A DNA stretch of 64,000 nucleotides from Flavobacterium commune (GTDB lineage Bacteria; Bacteroidota; Bacteroidia; Flavobacteriales; Flavobacteriaceae). The stretch spans positions 2,666,001 to 2,730,000 of the forward strand of contig NZ_CP017774.1 of assembly GCF_001857965.1 (NCBI RefSeq), read 5' to 3'. Positions 1 through 8,206 of the stretch are shown here, piece by piece. The notes under the pieces were generated by a model. The model was not told the DNA's origin, searched no databases, and saw nothing but the letters and a program-made list of their open reading frames with translations. Within the stretch, counting starts at the first letter, position 1, and each line of letters starts with the position of its first letter. The translations under genes were made by a program, and so were the position numbers.

Positions 1-287
1 CCGTTACGGCAAGTTCAAAGGCTTTGTTTGTGAATTATGGAGATGCTGAAGCTTTTTATGCTTTACAAGCCATTAAAAAATTAAGAGCTTCAGGTATAAA
101 AGTAGAGTTGTATCCTGATAAAGCTAAGGTGGCCAAACAATTTCAGCATGCTGATAAACGCAATATTCCTTTTGCAGTAATTGTAGGAGGAGAAGAAATG
201 AGTTCGAATACTTTTTCGCTTAAGAATTTGGTTTCTGGAGAGCAAATAACGATGGATTTTGAATCGTTAAAGAATGCTTTGATTTAA
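1..287 (+). CDS. hisS: Histidyl-tRNA synthetase, C-terminal part (5' truncated by window edge)
   Basis: The reading frame is open from base 3 and ends at a TAA at 285-287. The visible residues form the class IIa anticodon-binding domain of HisRS: a segment like TASSKALFVNYGD, then LRASGIKVELYPD, then KRNIPFAVIVGGEE, then a short C-terminal strand. In the cell this domain recognises the tRNA-His anticodon while the missing catalytic part charges it with histidine. No internal start is needed because the gene enters from outside the window. A strong hairpin terminator follows 20 bases after the stop. The call rests on motif recognition only. ThrRS and ProRS carry similar domains, but the FVNYGD and AFYALQAIKKLR pattern fits HisRS better. 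Confidence 0.85.
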   Translation, partial: VTASSKALFVNYGDAEAFYALQAIKKLRASGIKVELYPDKAKVAKQFQHADKRNIPFAVIVGGEEMSSNTFSLKNLVSGEQITMDFESLKNALI

Positions 288-306
288 TTCAGAAATGTAT
301 AAACAC

Positions 307-341
307 AAAAAAAGCTTTGTCGGTTTGACAAAGCTTTTTTT
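307..341 (+). terminator. Rho-independent terminator after hisS
   Basis: A perfect 15-bp inverted repeat (307-321 with 327-341, core AAGCTTTGTC / GACAAAGCTT) has a 5-nt loop and ends in a run of T. Confidence 0.9.
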
Positions 342-562
342 AGTATAAGTAATCGCGAATTAATAATTGTTTTGAAATCAACTGTAATTTTTAAACTTGT
401 TTTAGTCAAAAATCAGAGATTGATTAGAACCTAGTAACAAACATATAGAATCTATTTGAAATATGTCTTAAAAATTTATTAAAATTTTAATTTTAACATT
501 AAAAAAAATTAAATTAAGAAAAAACAGGGTGGAAAAATAGTTATAAGAGAAAAGGGTGACAA
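342..562. other. AT-rich spacer between hisS terminator and grpE promoter
   Basis: This stretch is very AT-rich with long A and T runs. No credible coding frame, tRNA or hairpin is visible. The open frames across it on the minus strand have no start context and overlap grpE. Confidence 0.6.
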
Positions 563-595
563 TTTGGCATTTGGATTGCTTTGGCAGTACTTTTG
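563..595 (+). promoter_or_regulatory. Bacteroidota-type promoter of grpE-dnaJ
   Basis: TTTG at 563-566 and TACTTTTG at 588-595 are separated by 21 nt, matching the TTTG / TAnnTTTG consensus. Transcription would begin near 600, which rules out the upstream ATG at 564 and supports a grpE start at 618 or later. No CIRCE element is visible. Confidence 0.65.
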
Positions 596-617
596 CTATC
601 CAAAGGAAAGTGTAAAA

Positions 618-1199
618 ATGAAGAAGTTTAAAAATATATTTAAAAATAAGGGAAATATGAGTACTGAGAATACAGAGATCGATAAAGAAATGGATGAGGC
701 AACAGTAGAAAATACGGCAAGCCAAGAGCAGGCAGTTGCTGAGGAGTTAAGTGTTGAAGAGCAATTGGCAAAAGACTTAGCGGATGAAAAAGACAAACAT
801 TTACGATTATTTGCTGAATTTGAAAACTATAAAAGAAGAACTTCAAAAGAACGTATTGAATTGTTTAAAACGGCCAATCAGGAAGTTTTATTAGCAATGT
901 TACCTGTTTTGGATGATTTTGACCGTGCTTTAGTTGAAATTGCAAAATCAGGAGATGAAACTTTAACCAAAGGAGTAGAGTTGATTCATGAGAAATTAAA
1001 AAGTACTTTGTCTTCTAAGGGATTAGAGTTAGTTGATGTGAAAGTTGGAGATGCTTTTAATGCAGATTTTGCAGAAGCAATTACACAAATTCCTGCTCCA
1101 TCACCTAAATTAAAAGGTAAAATAGTAGATGTTCTTGAAAAAGGATACAAACTGGGAGATAAAATTATTCGTTACCCAAAAGTAGTTATTGGGCAGTAA
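618..1199 (+). CDS. grpE: GrpE nucleotide exchange factor
   Basis: GrpE releases ADP from DnaK in the cytosolic DnaK-DnaJ-GrpE refolding cycle. The 193-residue protein has an acidic, low-complexity N-terminus (about residues 15-60), then the long coiled-coil helix containing FAEFENYKRRTSKER, and the C-terminal beta domain with AFNADFAEAITQIPAPSP and the terminal VIGQ. The start at 618 (MKKFKNIF) was chosen because the promoter at 563-595 lies inside the longer frame that begins at 564. The ATG at 657 (MSTENTEI) is an alternative that would give 180 residues. dnaJ follows 46 bases downstream in the same transcript; dnaK is not in the window. Confidence 0.93.
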   Translation: MKKFKNIFKNKGNMSTENTEIDKEMDEATVENTASQEQAVAEELSVEEQLAKDLADEKDKHLRLFAEFENYKRRTSKERIELFKTANQEVLLAMLPVLDDFDRALVEIAKSGDETLTKGVELIHEKLKSTLSSKGLELVDVKVGDAFNADFAEAITQIPAPSPKLKGKIVDVLEKGYKLGDKIIRYPKVVIGQ

Positions 1200-1245
1200 A
1201 TTTGGGTAGAAATGCATTGCAATGCGTTTTAAAAAATAAATACAA

Positions 1246-2358
1246 ATGAAAAAAGATTTTTACGACATATTAGGTGTTTCTAAAAATGCTGATGCTGCGG
1301 CGATAAAGAAAGCCTACAGAAAAAAAGCTATTGAGTTTCACCCTGACAAAAATCCTGGAGACAAATCGGCAGAAGAAAAGTTCAAAGAAGCGGCAGAAGC
1401 TTATGAAGTTTTAGGTGATCCTGACAAAAAAGCAAAGTATGACCAATTTGGACACCAAGCTTTTGATGGTTCTGGTGGTTTTGGCGGAGGTCATCACATG
1501 AACATGGATGATATTTTCAGTCAGTTTGGTGATATCTTTGGAGGTGGTTTCGGTGGATTTGGCGGAGGCGGAAGCCGAGGCGGAGTTCGTCGTGCTAAAG
1601 GAAGCAATTTGCGTATCAAAGTAAAACTGACTTTGGAAGAAATTGCTAATGGTGTTGAGAAAAAAGTAAAGGTAAAACGTAAAGTTCAGGCTCCTGGAGT
1701 TACTTACAAAACTTGTTCTACTTGTAATGGTCAGGGACAGGTAATGCGAGTGACTAATACTATTTTAGGTAGAATGCAATCAGCGACAACTTGTCCTGCT
1801 TGTGGTGGATCTGGTCAAATTTTAGATAAAAAACCATCTAACGCTGATGCGCAAGGAATGATTGTAGAAGACGAAACGGTTTCTATTAAAATTCCAGCAG
1901 GTGTTGTTGATGGTATGCAATTAAAAGTTTCTAACAAAGGAAATGATGCTCCGGGGAATAGTATTCCGGGTGATTTAATTGTGGCTATCGAAGAGTTAGA
2001 GCACGAATTTCTAAAGCGTGAAGGAGAGAATTTACATTATGATTTATATGTAAGTTTCCCTGAGGCTGTCCTTGGAATTTCTAAAGATATTGAGGCTATC
2101 AACGGTAAAGTAAGAATCAAATTAGAAGAAGGAATCCAATCAGGAAAAATTCTTCGATTAAAAGGAAAAGGTATCCCAAGTATCAATGGATATGGAAATG
2201 GGGATTTGTTAGTTCATGTAAATGTTTGGACTCCTAAAACATTGAACAAAGAGCAAAAACAATTCTTCGAGAAATATTTAGAAGATGATAACTTCTCACC
2301 AAATCCTGAAAAATCAGATAAGTCATTTTTTGAGAAAGTAAAAGATATGTTTTCTTAG
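1246..2358 (+). CDS. dnaJ: Chaperone DnaJ (Hsp40) with a single zinc site
   Basis: DnaJ delivers unfolded clients to DnaK and triggers its ATPase. The 370-residue protein has a J domain with HPD at residues 32-34, a Gly/Phe-rich linker (about 75-110), a zinc region and two C-terminal substrate-binding domains. Only two CxxCxGxG motifs are present (C157/C160 and C183/C186) where E. coli DnaJ has four. By alignment they correspond to motifs 2 and 3, so zinc centre II is kept and zinc centre I (motifs 1 and 4) is missing. This reduction is, as far as I recall, shared by other flavobacterial DnaJ proteins. The gene is co-transcribed with grpE and followed by a strong terminator. Confidence 0.95.
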   Translation: MKKDFYDILGVSKNADAAAIKKAYRKKAIEFHPDKNPGDKSAEEKFKEAAEAYEVLGDPDKKAKYDQFGHQAFDGSGGFGGGHHMNMDDIFSQFGDIFGGGFGGFGGGGSRGGVRRAKGSNLRIKVKLTLEEIANGVEKKVKVKRKVQAPGVTYKTCSTCNGQGQVMRVTNTILGRMQSATTCPACGGSGQILDKKPSNADAQGMIVEDETVSIKIPAGVVDGMQLKVSNKGNDAPGNSIPGDLIVAIEELEHEFLKREGENLHYDLYVSFPEAVLGISKDIEAINGKVRIKLEEGIQSGKILRLKGKGIPSINGYGNGDLLVHVNVWTPKTLNKEQKQFFEKYLEDDNFSPNPEKSDKSFFEKVKDMFS

Positions 2359-2380
2359 ACTTTTTAAATAAAAATCATAT

Positions 2381-2412
2381 AAACCCATTCGCCGCGGCCA
2401 ATGGGTTTTTTT
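2381..2412 (+). terminator. Rho-independent terminator after dnaJ
   Basis: AAACCCATT (2381-2389) pairs with AATGGGTTT (2400-2408) around a GC-rich loop and is followed by Ts. Confidence 0.9.
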
Positions 2413-2508
2413 ATGAAACAATTGTAATCGATTTAGGTAGTAATTATTTACTTTTACAGCCGCAAGGTCGAAAAGGCCTAATTGAAGAAGAAAATTCAAA
2501 AAATCAGC

Positions 2509-3435
2509 ATGAATACCTTATTAGAAGTCAATAAAGTAGTGAAGCAATACGGAGATTACGTGGCATTAAACGATGTTTCTTTGTCTGTTCCTAAAGGCAG
2601 TATTTATGGACTTTTAGGTCCTAATGGTGCCGGAAAAACTTCCCTTATTCGAATCATCAATCAAATTACCATGCCGGATAGTGGTCTAATTATCCTGGAT
2701 GGCGAAAAATTGCAACCCAAACACGTACAATATATAGGTTATCTTCCCGAGGAAAGAGGTTTGTACCAAAGTATGAAAGTAGGTGAGCAGTGTTTGTATT
2801 TGGCACAAATGAAAGGTTTGTCTAAGGCTGAAGCCAAAAAACAACTGGAATATTGGTTTGACCGATTGGGAATTCAAGGTTGGTGGAACAAGAAAATTCA
2901 GGAACTTTCTAAAGGTATGGCACAGAAAATCCAGTTTGTGGTTTGTGTGTTGCACAAACCTAAATTGTTGATTTTTGACGAACCATTTTCCGGTTTTGAT
3001 CCTGTAAATGCTAATGTGATTAAAGACGAAATTCTGGCTTTGAAAGAACAGGGTTCTACAATTATTTTTTCGACTCACCGAATGGAAAGTGTGGAAGAAT
3101 TGTGTGATCATATTGCTTTGATTCATAAATCGAATAAATTGATCGAAGGGAAATTAGACGATGTTAAAAGACAACATAAGACCAATAGTTTTGAAGTGGG
3201 GGTTTTAACCGATAATGTAGAAGGTTTGATGTATGATATTACCCAGAAATTCACTGTTAGCCCGGCTAATTTTAAATCCTTGAATAAAGAATTAAAACTT
3301 GAAATTCAAATAGGTAATGCACTGCCTAATGAATTATTGAATTTAATAACTCAACGCGGGCAAGTCACTCACTTTGTAGAAAAAATTCCGAGTGTAAACG
3401 ATATTTTTATTCAAACAGTAACTGAAAAAGCTTAG
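2509..3435 (+). CDS. ABC-2 type exporter, ATP-binding subunit (NatA/YhaQ-like)
   Basis: This is the ATPase of a two-gene exporter with the permease at 3513. Over 308 residues it shows Walker A (GPNGAGKTS), a Q-loop region (YLPEERGLY), the signature LSKGMAQK, Walker B (LLIFDEPFSGFDP) and the H-loop (IFSTHRM). A C-terminal extension of about 90 residues resembles the DUF4162-type tail of NatA and YhaQ ATPases. The ATG at 2509 (MNTLLEVNKVVKQYG) was chosen over an upstream TTG at 2482. Family members are linked to sodium or antibiotic extrusion; the substrate here cannot be read from sequence. Confidence 0.88.
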   Translation: MNTLLEVNKVVKQYGDYVALNDVSLSVPKGSIYGLLGPNGAGKTSLIRIINQITMPDSGLIILDGEKLQPKHVQYIGYLPEERGLYQSMKVGEQCLYLAQMKGLSKAEAKKQLEYWFDRLGIQGWWNKKIQELSKGMAQKIQFVVCVLHKPKLLIFDEPFSGFDPVNANVIKDEILALKEQGSTIIFSTHRMESVEELCDHIALIHKSNKLIEGKLDDVKRQHKTNSFEVGVLTDNVEGLMYDITQKFTVSPANFKSLNKELKLEIQIGNALPNELLNLITQRGQVTHFVEKIPSVNDIFIQTVTEKA

Positions 3436-3512
3436 ATTTCAGATTTCAGATTTTAGAGTAAAACCTAAGATCTAAAATCTAAAGTCAACAATCTAAAATC
3501 TAAAATCAAGAA
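3436..3512. repeat. Tandem AATCTAAAATCT repeats after a stop codon
   Basis: The spacer between the ABC ATPase and permease is built from degenerate copies of a motif like AATCTAAAATCT. The same motif family forms the 14-bp array at 38027-38115, also directly after a stop codon. Confidence 0.7.
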
Positions 3513-4829
3513 ATGAGTGTAATATCACTGATTATAAAAAGAGAATTTTTTGCCAAGGTGCGCAATAAATCCTTTATTGTAATGACCTTTTTAAGTCCAT
3601 TGTTATTTGTGGCGGTAGCAATATTTGTGGGCTATTTGAGTTCGATGAAAGCCGATGTGAAACGAGTGGCTATTCATGACGAAACGGGTTTGTTTGCCAA
3701 TGAATTTGTTGCTCAGAATAATGTGGACAGCGACTATAAATATTTTGATTTTTCCCAAATTGACAGTCAGTACCTGAAAGACAGTATTGCTAATAATGGT
3801 TATGAAGGATTATTGCTTATTCCTAAAACTACATCTGTAACTGATTTAGAAAACAAAATAGAGTTTATTTCTAATGCCAGTCCAAGTATTTCGTTTATTG
3901 AAAATACTCAGGATATTATTGCCAGAAAAATTACTAAAATCAATCTGGAAAATGCGCATTTAGATACTTTGGCTATAAAAAAAGCGCAGGCCCATGTTAA
4001 TATTGCTATAGCAAAAACATCAGGAGAACAAGGTTTAAAAGGGTTGAATGAAGCTAAAATCGCTATTGGTGGTGCTTTTGGTTATTTAATCATGATGTTC
4101 ATTATTATTTATGGGAATATGGTCATGCGATCAGTGATTGAAGAAAAAACAAACCGAATTATAGAAATTATTATTTCTTCGGTAAAACCTTTTCAGTTAA
4201 TGATTGGCAAAATTATTGGTACATCATTAGCGGGAATTTTACAGTTTACCATTTGGGTCATTATTGGACTTTCATTACTGTTTGCAGCTTCTGTATTTTT
4301 TGGAGTAAATGTTGGTCCAGCGGCTAATTTATCGCCTGCATTAATGGAGCATTCTGCAACAGAATTTACAGGAACAGCTCAATTGTATCTCAAAGAATTA
4401 TGGAATTTGCCTATAGCCGGCATTTTGATTGGTTTTGTGGTTTATTTCATCGGAGGTTATTTTTTATATAGTTCATTTTATGCAGCCATTGGTGCCGCTG
4501 TCGATAATCAAACCGATTCACAGCAGTTTCTTTTGCCTGTGATTTTGCCTTTAATGTTAAGTGTTTATGTTGGTTTTTTTAGCGTAGTTAATGATCCTAA
4601 TAGTACGATTGCAGTTGCTTTTTCGATTATTCCGTTAACTTCGCCAATTGTGATGTTAATGCGAATTCCTTTTGGAGTTCCATTTTGGCAAATAGCCGTT
4701 TCAATTACATTATTATTTGGGACATTTTTATTGGTGGTTTGGTTTGCTGCCAAAATTTATCGTGTGGGAATATTGATGTATGGGAAAAAACCAAGTTGGA
4801 AAGAATTGTACCGTTGGTTAAAATATTAA
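3513..4829 (+). CDS. ABC-2 type exporter, permease subunit (NatB/YhaP-like)
   Basis: The 438-residue inner-membrane partner of the ATPase at 2509 has an N-terminal membrane helix (about residues 22-44), then a long extracytoplasmic domain of about 140 residues. Further hydrophobic helices begin near residue 190 (AFGYLIMMFIIIYGNMV) and run to about 425. The motif RSVIEEKTNRIIEIIISSVKPFQLMIGKIIG is the coupling region typical of ABC-2 permeases. The order ATPase-permease and same strand indicate a single transport unit. A near-perfect hairpin lies in the gap before the next gene. The substrate is unknown. Confidence 0.87.
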   Translation: MSVISLIIKREFFAKVRNKSFIVMTFLSPLLFVAVAIFVGYLSSMKADVKRVAIHDETGLFANEFVAQNNVDSDYKYFDFSQIDSQYLKDSIANNGYEGLLLIPKTTSVTDLENKIEFISNASPSISFIENTQDIIARKITKINLENAHLDTLAIKKAQAHVNIAIAKTSGEQGLKGLNEAKIAIGGAFGYLIMMFIIIYGNMVMRSVIEEKTNRIIEIIISSVKPFQLMIGKIIGTSLAGILQFTIWVIIGLSLLFAASVFFGVNVGPAANLSPALMEHSATEFTGTAQLYLKELWNLPIAGILIGFVVYFIGGYFLYSSFYAAIGAAVDNQTDSQQFLLPVILPLMLSVYVGFFSVVNDPNSTIAVAFSIIPLTSPIVMLMRIPFGVPFWQIAVSITLLFGTFLLVVWFAAKIYRVGILMYGKKPSWKELYRWLKY

Positions 4830-4839
4830 TTTGAAGCGA

Positions 4840-4915
4840 CTAAGGTTCTAAGTTGTTAAGGTTTTTTTAATGTTTAAAAAAAAGAACTCAGAATCTTAGT
4901 AACTTAGAACCTCAG
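4840..4915. repeat. Imperfect 21-bp hairpin of the TTAAG/CTTAG type
   Basis: 4840-4860 pairs with 4895-4915 (core GGTTCTAAGTT / AACTTAGAACC) with one mismatch and two G-T pairs. It lies between the permease and the response regulator and probably acts as a terminator or attenuator. Confidence 0.65.
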
Positions 4916-4929
4916 AATTTAGAAAATAT

Positions 4930-6093
4930 ATGAGTAAAATACTAATTATCGAAGACGAAGCCGCAATTAGAAGGGTGCTTACTAAAATTCTTTCGGAAGA
5001 AAATGATGCTTATCAGGTTGAAGAAGCGGAAGATGGTGTTTCAGGCTACGAAAAAATAAAAAATAACGATTACGACTTGGTTCTATGTGATATCAAGATG
5101 CCAAAAATGGATGGTGTCGAATTATTAGAAGAAGTTAAAAAGATAAAGCCGGAAATTCCGATGGTGATGATTTCGGGTCATGGCGATATGGAAACGGCTA
5201 TTCAGGCGATGCGTTTAGGAGCTTTTGATTATATTTCTAAACCACCTGATTTGAATCGTTTATTGAATACGGTTCGCAATGCTTTAGACAGAAAACAACT
5301 GGTAGTTGAGAATAAAATTCTAAAGAAAAAAGTCAGCAAAAACTACGAAATGATTGGCGAAAGCGAAGCAATTAATCATATAAAAGTTATGATTGATAAG
5401 GTGGCTCAAACCGAAGCCCGTGTACTGATTACTGGACCTAATGGAACCGGAAAAGAATTAGTTGCGCATCAACTGCATGAAAAAAGTGAGCGTGCTGCTT
5501 TTCCTTTAATCGAAGTGAACTGTGCTGCGATTCCGTCAGAATTGATAGAAAGCGAATTGTTTGGTCACGTAAAAGGCGCTTTTACTTCGGCGGTGAAAGA
5601 CCGTGCGGGTAAATTTGAAGCGGCCGATAAAGGAACTATTTTTCTGGATGAAATTGGCGATATGAGTCTTTCGGCTCAGGCCAAAGTATTACGTGCTTTA
5701 CAGGAAAATATCATTACCAGAGTGGGTGCTGATAAGGACATAAAAGTGGATGTGCGTGTAGTGGCTGCGACAAATAAAGATTTGAAAAAAGAAATCGAAG
5801 AAGGACGTTTCCGAGAGGATTTGTACCACCGATTGGCAGTAATTTTAATTAAAGTACCTTCGCTGAATGACAGACGCGAAGATATTCCGTTATTAGTGAC
5901 TCATTTTGCTGAAAAAATTGCTACAGAACAAGGAAATGCAGTGAAGAAATTTTCGGATGATGCCATCAAATTATTGCAAGAATACGATTGGACGGGTAAT
6001 ATCCGCGAATTACGTAATGTGGTGGAACGCTTGATTATCCTTGGCGGAAGCCAGATATCCGAAAATGATGTGAAGCTGTTTGCAAGTAAATAA
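4930..6093 (+). CDS. Sigma-54-type AAA+ response regulator lacking a DNA-binding domain
   Basis: The 387-residue protein has an N-terminal receiver (acidic pocket E8/D9, phospho-acceptor D54, S82, K104) and a sigma-54 activator AAA+ domain with Walker A GPNGTGKE (169-176), Walker B GTIFLDEIGD and the R-finger region RFREDLYHRL. The sigma-54 contact loop reads GAFTSA at 216-221 instead of the canonical GAFTGA. The protein stops at NIRELRNVVERLIIL...FASK, right after the AAA+ lid, so the usual Fis-type helix-turn-helix is absent. It may act without site-specific DNA binding or on another partner. No cognate kinase gene is adjacent. Confidence 0.88.
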   Translation: MSKILIIEDEAAIRRVLTKILSEENDAYQVEEAEDGVSGYEKIKNNDYDLVLCDIKMPKMDGVELLEEVKKIKPEIPMVMISGHGDMETAIQAMRLGAFDYISKPPDLNRLLNTVRNALDRKQLVVENKILKKKVSKNYEMIGESEAINHIKVMIDKVAQTEARVLITGPNGTGKELVAHQLHEKSERAAFPLIEVNCAAIPSELIESELFGHVKGAFTSAVKDRAGKFEAADKGTIFLDEIGDMSLSAQAKVLRALQENIITRVGADKDIKVDVRVVAATNKDLKKEIEEGRFREDLYHRLAVILIKVPSLNDRREDIPLLVTHFAEKIATEQGNAVKKFSDDAIKLLQEYDWTGNIRELRNVVERLIILGGSQISENDVKLFASK

Positions 6094-6100
6094 ATTATTT

Positions 6101-6193
6101 CACAAAGATTCACAAAGAGAAAACACAAAGAAACGCAAAAGAATTATAATTAAAACTTAGCGAATCTTCATTTAAACTTAGCGAATCTTTGTG
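6101..6193. repeat. Inverted repeat with internal direct repeat
   Basis: CACAAAGATTC (6101-6111) is inverted as GAATCTTTGTG (6183-6193). Between them AACTTAGCGAATCTT occurs twice (6153-6167 and 6175-6189) with 22-bp spacing. It belongs to the same intergenic repeat style as 44633-44790. Confidence 0.65.
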
Positions 6194-6207
6194 TAAAAAC
6201 TATAAAA

Positions 6208-6891
6208 ATGAAACTAAAAAAAATAAACGAAAAGTTACAGCAGGGATTAATTGAAAACGGATTAACCGAGGCAAATGATATCCAAAAAGAAACTTTTTCG
6301 ACTATAAAAAGTGGCGTCGATTGTATTATTATCGCTCCGGATGGAGAAGGAAAAACGACTACAATTGTGTTAAACGTAATTCAGCGATTGATTGGTTGTG
6401 TTGAAGAATCGCCAAGAGCTTTGATAGTTGTGGAGGATAAAGCCAAGGTTTTAGAAATGGAAGCGCTTTTTGAAAAGTACGGAAAATACAGTGAACTGGA
6501 AGTTTATGGTGTTCATGACAAAGGTGATATGGATTATGATAAAAATTATATTTCTACCGGAATTGACGTTTTAATTGGTACTCCAAATAAATTGAATGAT
6601 ATGTTTTCTACGGCGGGTTACAATGTAAACCGATTGAAGATGTTTATTATTGATGATGCAAATCCAATTTTGAAATTGCGTCATGAAACTAAGATTATGC
6701 GTATTTCGAATAGTATTGCTAAAACACAGCGTATTATTTTTGGAGATCAATTATCAGAAAGAATAGAAATTTTGGCTGATAAAATGATGGAAGAGCCTGA
6801 AATCTTTGATTTTGAAGATGTTGATTATGATGAAGAATTCACTGATGAAGAACTTGACGAAGACGAAGAAAACGACGGAGAAGAAGAATAA
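6208..6891 (+). CDS. DEAD-box-like protein with only the first RecA domain
   Basis: The 227-residue protein resembles the first half of a DEAD-box RNA helicase: a Q-motif-like segment around Q26, Walker A APDGEGKTT (43-51), motif Ib TPNKL (125-129) and a motif II that reads DDAN (149-152) rather than DEAD. No second RecA domain with motifs V and VI follows. Instead the chain ends in an acidic tail of about 30 residues rich in D and E. A DUF2007 gene follows 22 bases later. It could bind nucleotide and RNA without unwinding, or be regulatory. The loss looks old, since the frame is clean and the tail is specific. Confidence 0.75.
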   Translation: MKLKKINEKLQQGLIENGLTEANDIQKETFSTIKSGVDCIIIAPDGEGKTTTIVLNVIQRLIGCVEESPRALIVVEDKAKVLEMEALFEKYGKYSELEVYGVHDKGDMDYDKNYISTGIDVLIGTPNKLNDMFSTAGYNVNRLKMFIIDDANPILKLRHETKIMRISNSIAKTQRIIFGDQLSERIEILADKMMEEPEIFDFEDVDYDEEFTDEELDEDEENDGEEE

Positions 6892-6913
6892 AAAATAAAT
6901 AAAAAAGGGTACC

Positions 6914-7132
6914 ATGGGATTAATGAAAGTGTTTTCGGGAAGTGAGATTTTAGCTTTGGCATTGAAAGAAAAAATTGAAGCGGTAGGAGTGGATACGGTA
7001 ATAAAAGACAATATTCAATCGGCTAGGTTAGCGGGTTTTGGAAGTTCAGGTTCGGCAGTGGAATTGTTTATTCAGGAAACTGATTTTGCTAAAGCCAATC
7101 CTGTTATTGAGGAGTTTAGGCTGAATATTTAA
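6914..7132 (+). CDS. DUF2007-like small protein
   Basis: The 72-residue protein MGLMKVFSGSEILALALKEK... matches the DUF2007 family, small ACT-like proteins suggested to be signal-transducing. The body alternates a strand, a helix (SEILALALKEKIEAVG), strands (DTVIKDN, SAVELFIQE) and a helix (FAKANPVIEEF). The start may be ATG 6914 or ATG 6923. It sits 22 bases after the half-helicase gene and likely shares its transcript. No function is established. Confidence 0.7.
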   Translation: MGLMKVFSGSEILALALKEKIEAVGVDTVIKDNIQSARLAGFGSSGSAVELFIQETDFAKANPVIEEFRLNI

Positions 7133-7185
7133 ATACTGCTCCACAAAGTTTTCAACTTTGAGGAACAATAAAAAAATAATAAAAG

Positions 7186-7983
7186 ATGAAATACAAAATG
7201 TTGGTTCTAGACATGGATGATACCCTGTTGAATGATGACCATATCATTTCGGATGAAAATAGAGCGATGCTTGTTAAAGCCAAGGAAAAAGGCGTACATG
7301 TTATTTTGGCTTCCGGGCGACCAACGCCAGCGATGATTGAATATGCTAAGGATTTGGGATTAATGGATTCATATATGATTTCGTTTAATGGCGCTGTGAT
7401 TACCGATTTGAGTACCAATGAAGTGATTTTTGAGCAAAACTTAACGCAGGAGCAAATTCATACTTTGTATGATTACAGCAAAGCAAAAAATACGCATATC
7501 ATTACTTATTTAGACGGGAAAGTAGTAAGCGAAACCCGTTCGGAATATATTGATGTGGAGATTAATATTACCGGGCTGGAGCACGAAGTGGTGCCTAATT
7601 TTAAAGAGCGTGTACAAACTTCGGCAATTAAATGTATTTTGCTGGAAGAACCCAATTATCTAAAAGAAGTAGAAGCCGATTTGAAAGCAGCTATGCCGCA
7701 TTTGAGCGTTTGTATGTCGAAGCCATTTTTCTTAGAAGCGGCTCAAACCGGAATTGACAAAGGTGCGAGTGTGAAATTCCTGGCTGATAAATTGAATATT
7801 TTACAAGAAGAAGTGATTGCGGTGGGGAATGCAGGTAACGATTTATCGATGATTGAATATGCAGGACTTGGTGTTTGGGTTGATAATGTGGATGCCCATT
7901 TAAGAGACAAAGGCGATGTGGTGGTTGCTTCTAATAACAATCACGGAGTTGCTGAGGTAATCCAACGATTTATTTTGGCTTAA
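7186..7983 (+). CDS. Cof-type HAD-superfamily phosphatase
   Basis: The 265-residue protein is a class IIB HAD hydrolase that dephosphorylates small cytosolic metabolites such as sugar phosphates. Motif I is DMDDTLLN near the N-terminus (nucleophile Asp and acid/base Asp), motif II is LASGRPTP, a conserved Lys lies in the region before KGASVKFLADKLNI, and motif IV is VGNAGNDLSMIEYAGLGVWVDN. The cap domain lies between motifs II and III. The motif IV variant GNAGND, for the more usual GDxxND, is common in flavobacterial members as far as I recall. The specific substrate cannot be told. A CCATTAAG hairpin terminator follows. Confidence 0.9.
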   Translation: MKYKMLVLDMDDTLLNDDHIISDENRAMLVKAKEKGVHVILASGRPTPAMIEYAKDLGLMDSYMISFNGAVITDLSTNEVIFEQNLTQEQIHTLYDYSKAKNTHIITYLDGKVVSETRSEYIDVEINITGLEHEVVPNFKERVQTSAIKCILLEEPNYLKEVEADLKAAMPHLSVCMSKPFFLEAAQTGIDKGASVKFLADKLNILQEEVIAVGNAGNDLSMIEYAGLGVWVDNVDAHLRDKGDVVVASNNNHGVAEVIQRFILA

Positions 7984-8001
7984 AGATTTTATATTCTATT
8001 T

Positions 8002-8070
8002 AAAACCATTAAGGAATTAAGGTAATTTAAGTGTAAGGCTTAATGAACTTAATTGCTTAATGGTTTTTTT
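8002..8070. repeat. CCATTAAG hairpin, copy 1 (terminator)
   Basis: AAAACCATTAAG (8002-8013) is perfectly inverted as CTTAATGGTTTT (8056-8067), followed by Ts. Each arm repeats an NNATTAAG unit about three times. It ends the HAD phosphatase gene. Confidence 0.85.
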
Positions 8071-8080
8071 TCAATTTGTA

Positions 8081-8112
8081 GTCATTGCGAGCGATAGCGT
8101 GGCAATCTCATT
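8081..8112. repeat. Short dispersed repeat of the CATTGCGAG...GCAATCTC type
   Basis: The segment reads GTCATTGCGAG, then GCGATAGCG, then TGGCAATCTCAT. I recall near-identical short repeats scattered through Bacteroidetes genomes. Only one copy is in the window. Confidence 0.5.
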
Positions 8113-8206
8113 AAGTATTCCTACAAAGTATAGAAGTGAAGTATCTATATATGTTGATGCATATCTTAGACAGCAAGAGCGTGAAGCTTGTGCAAGCATG
8201 GGCGGC

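Noticed and set aside
564..617. N-terminal extension of grpE from ATG 564
   Set aside because: It runs through the promoter at 563-595 and its residues are unlike any GrpE.
2686..3126. 146-residue minus-strand frame inside the ABC ATPase
   Set aside because: It is a shadow of the ATPase gene, whose motifs are unambiguous.
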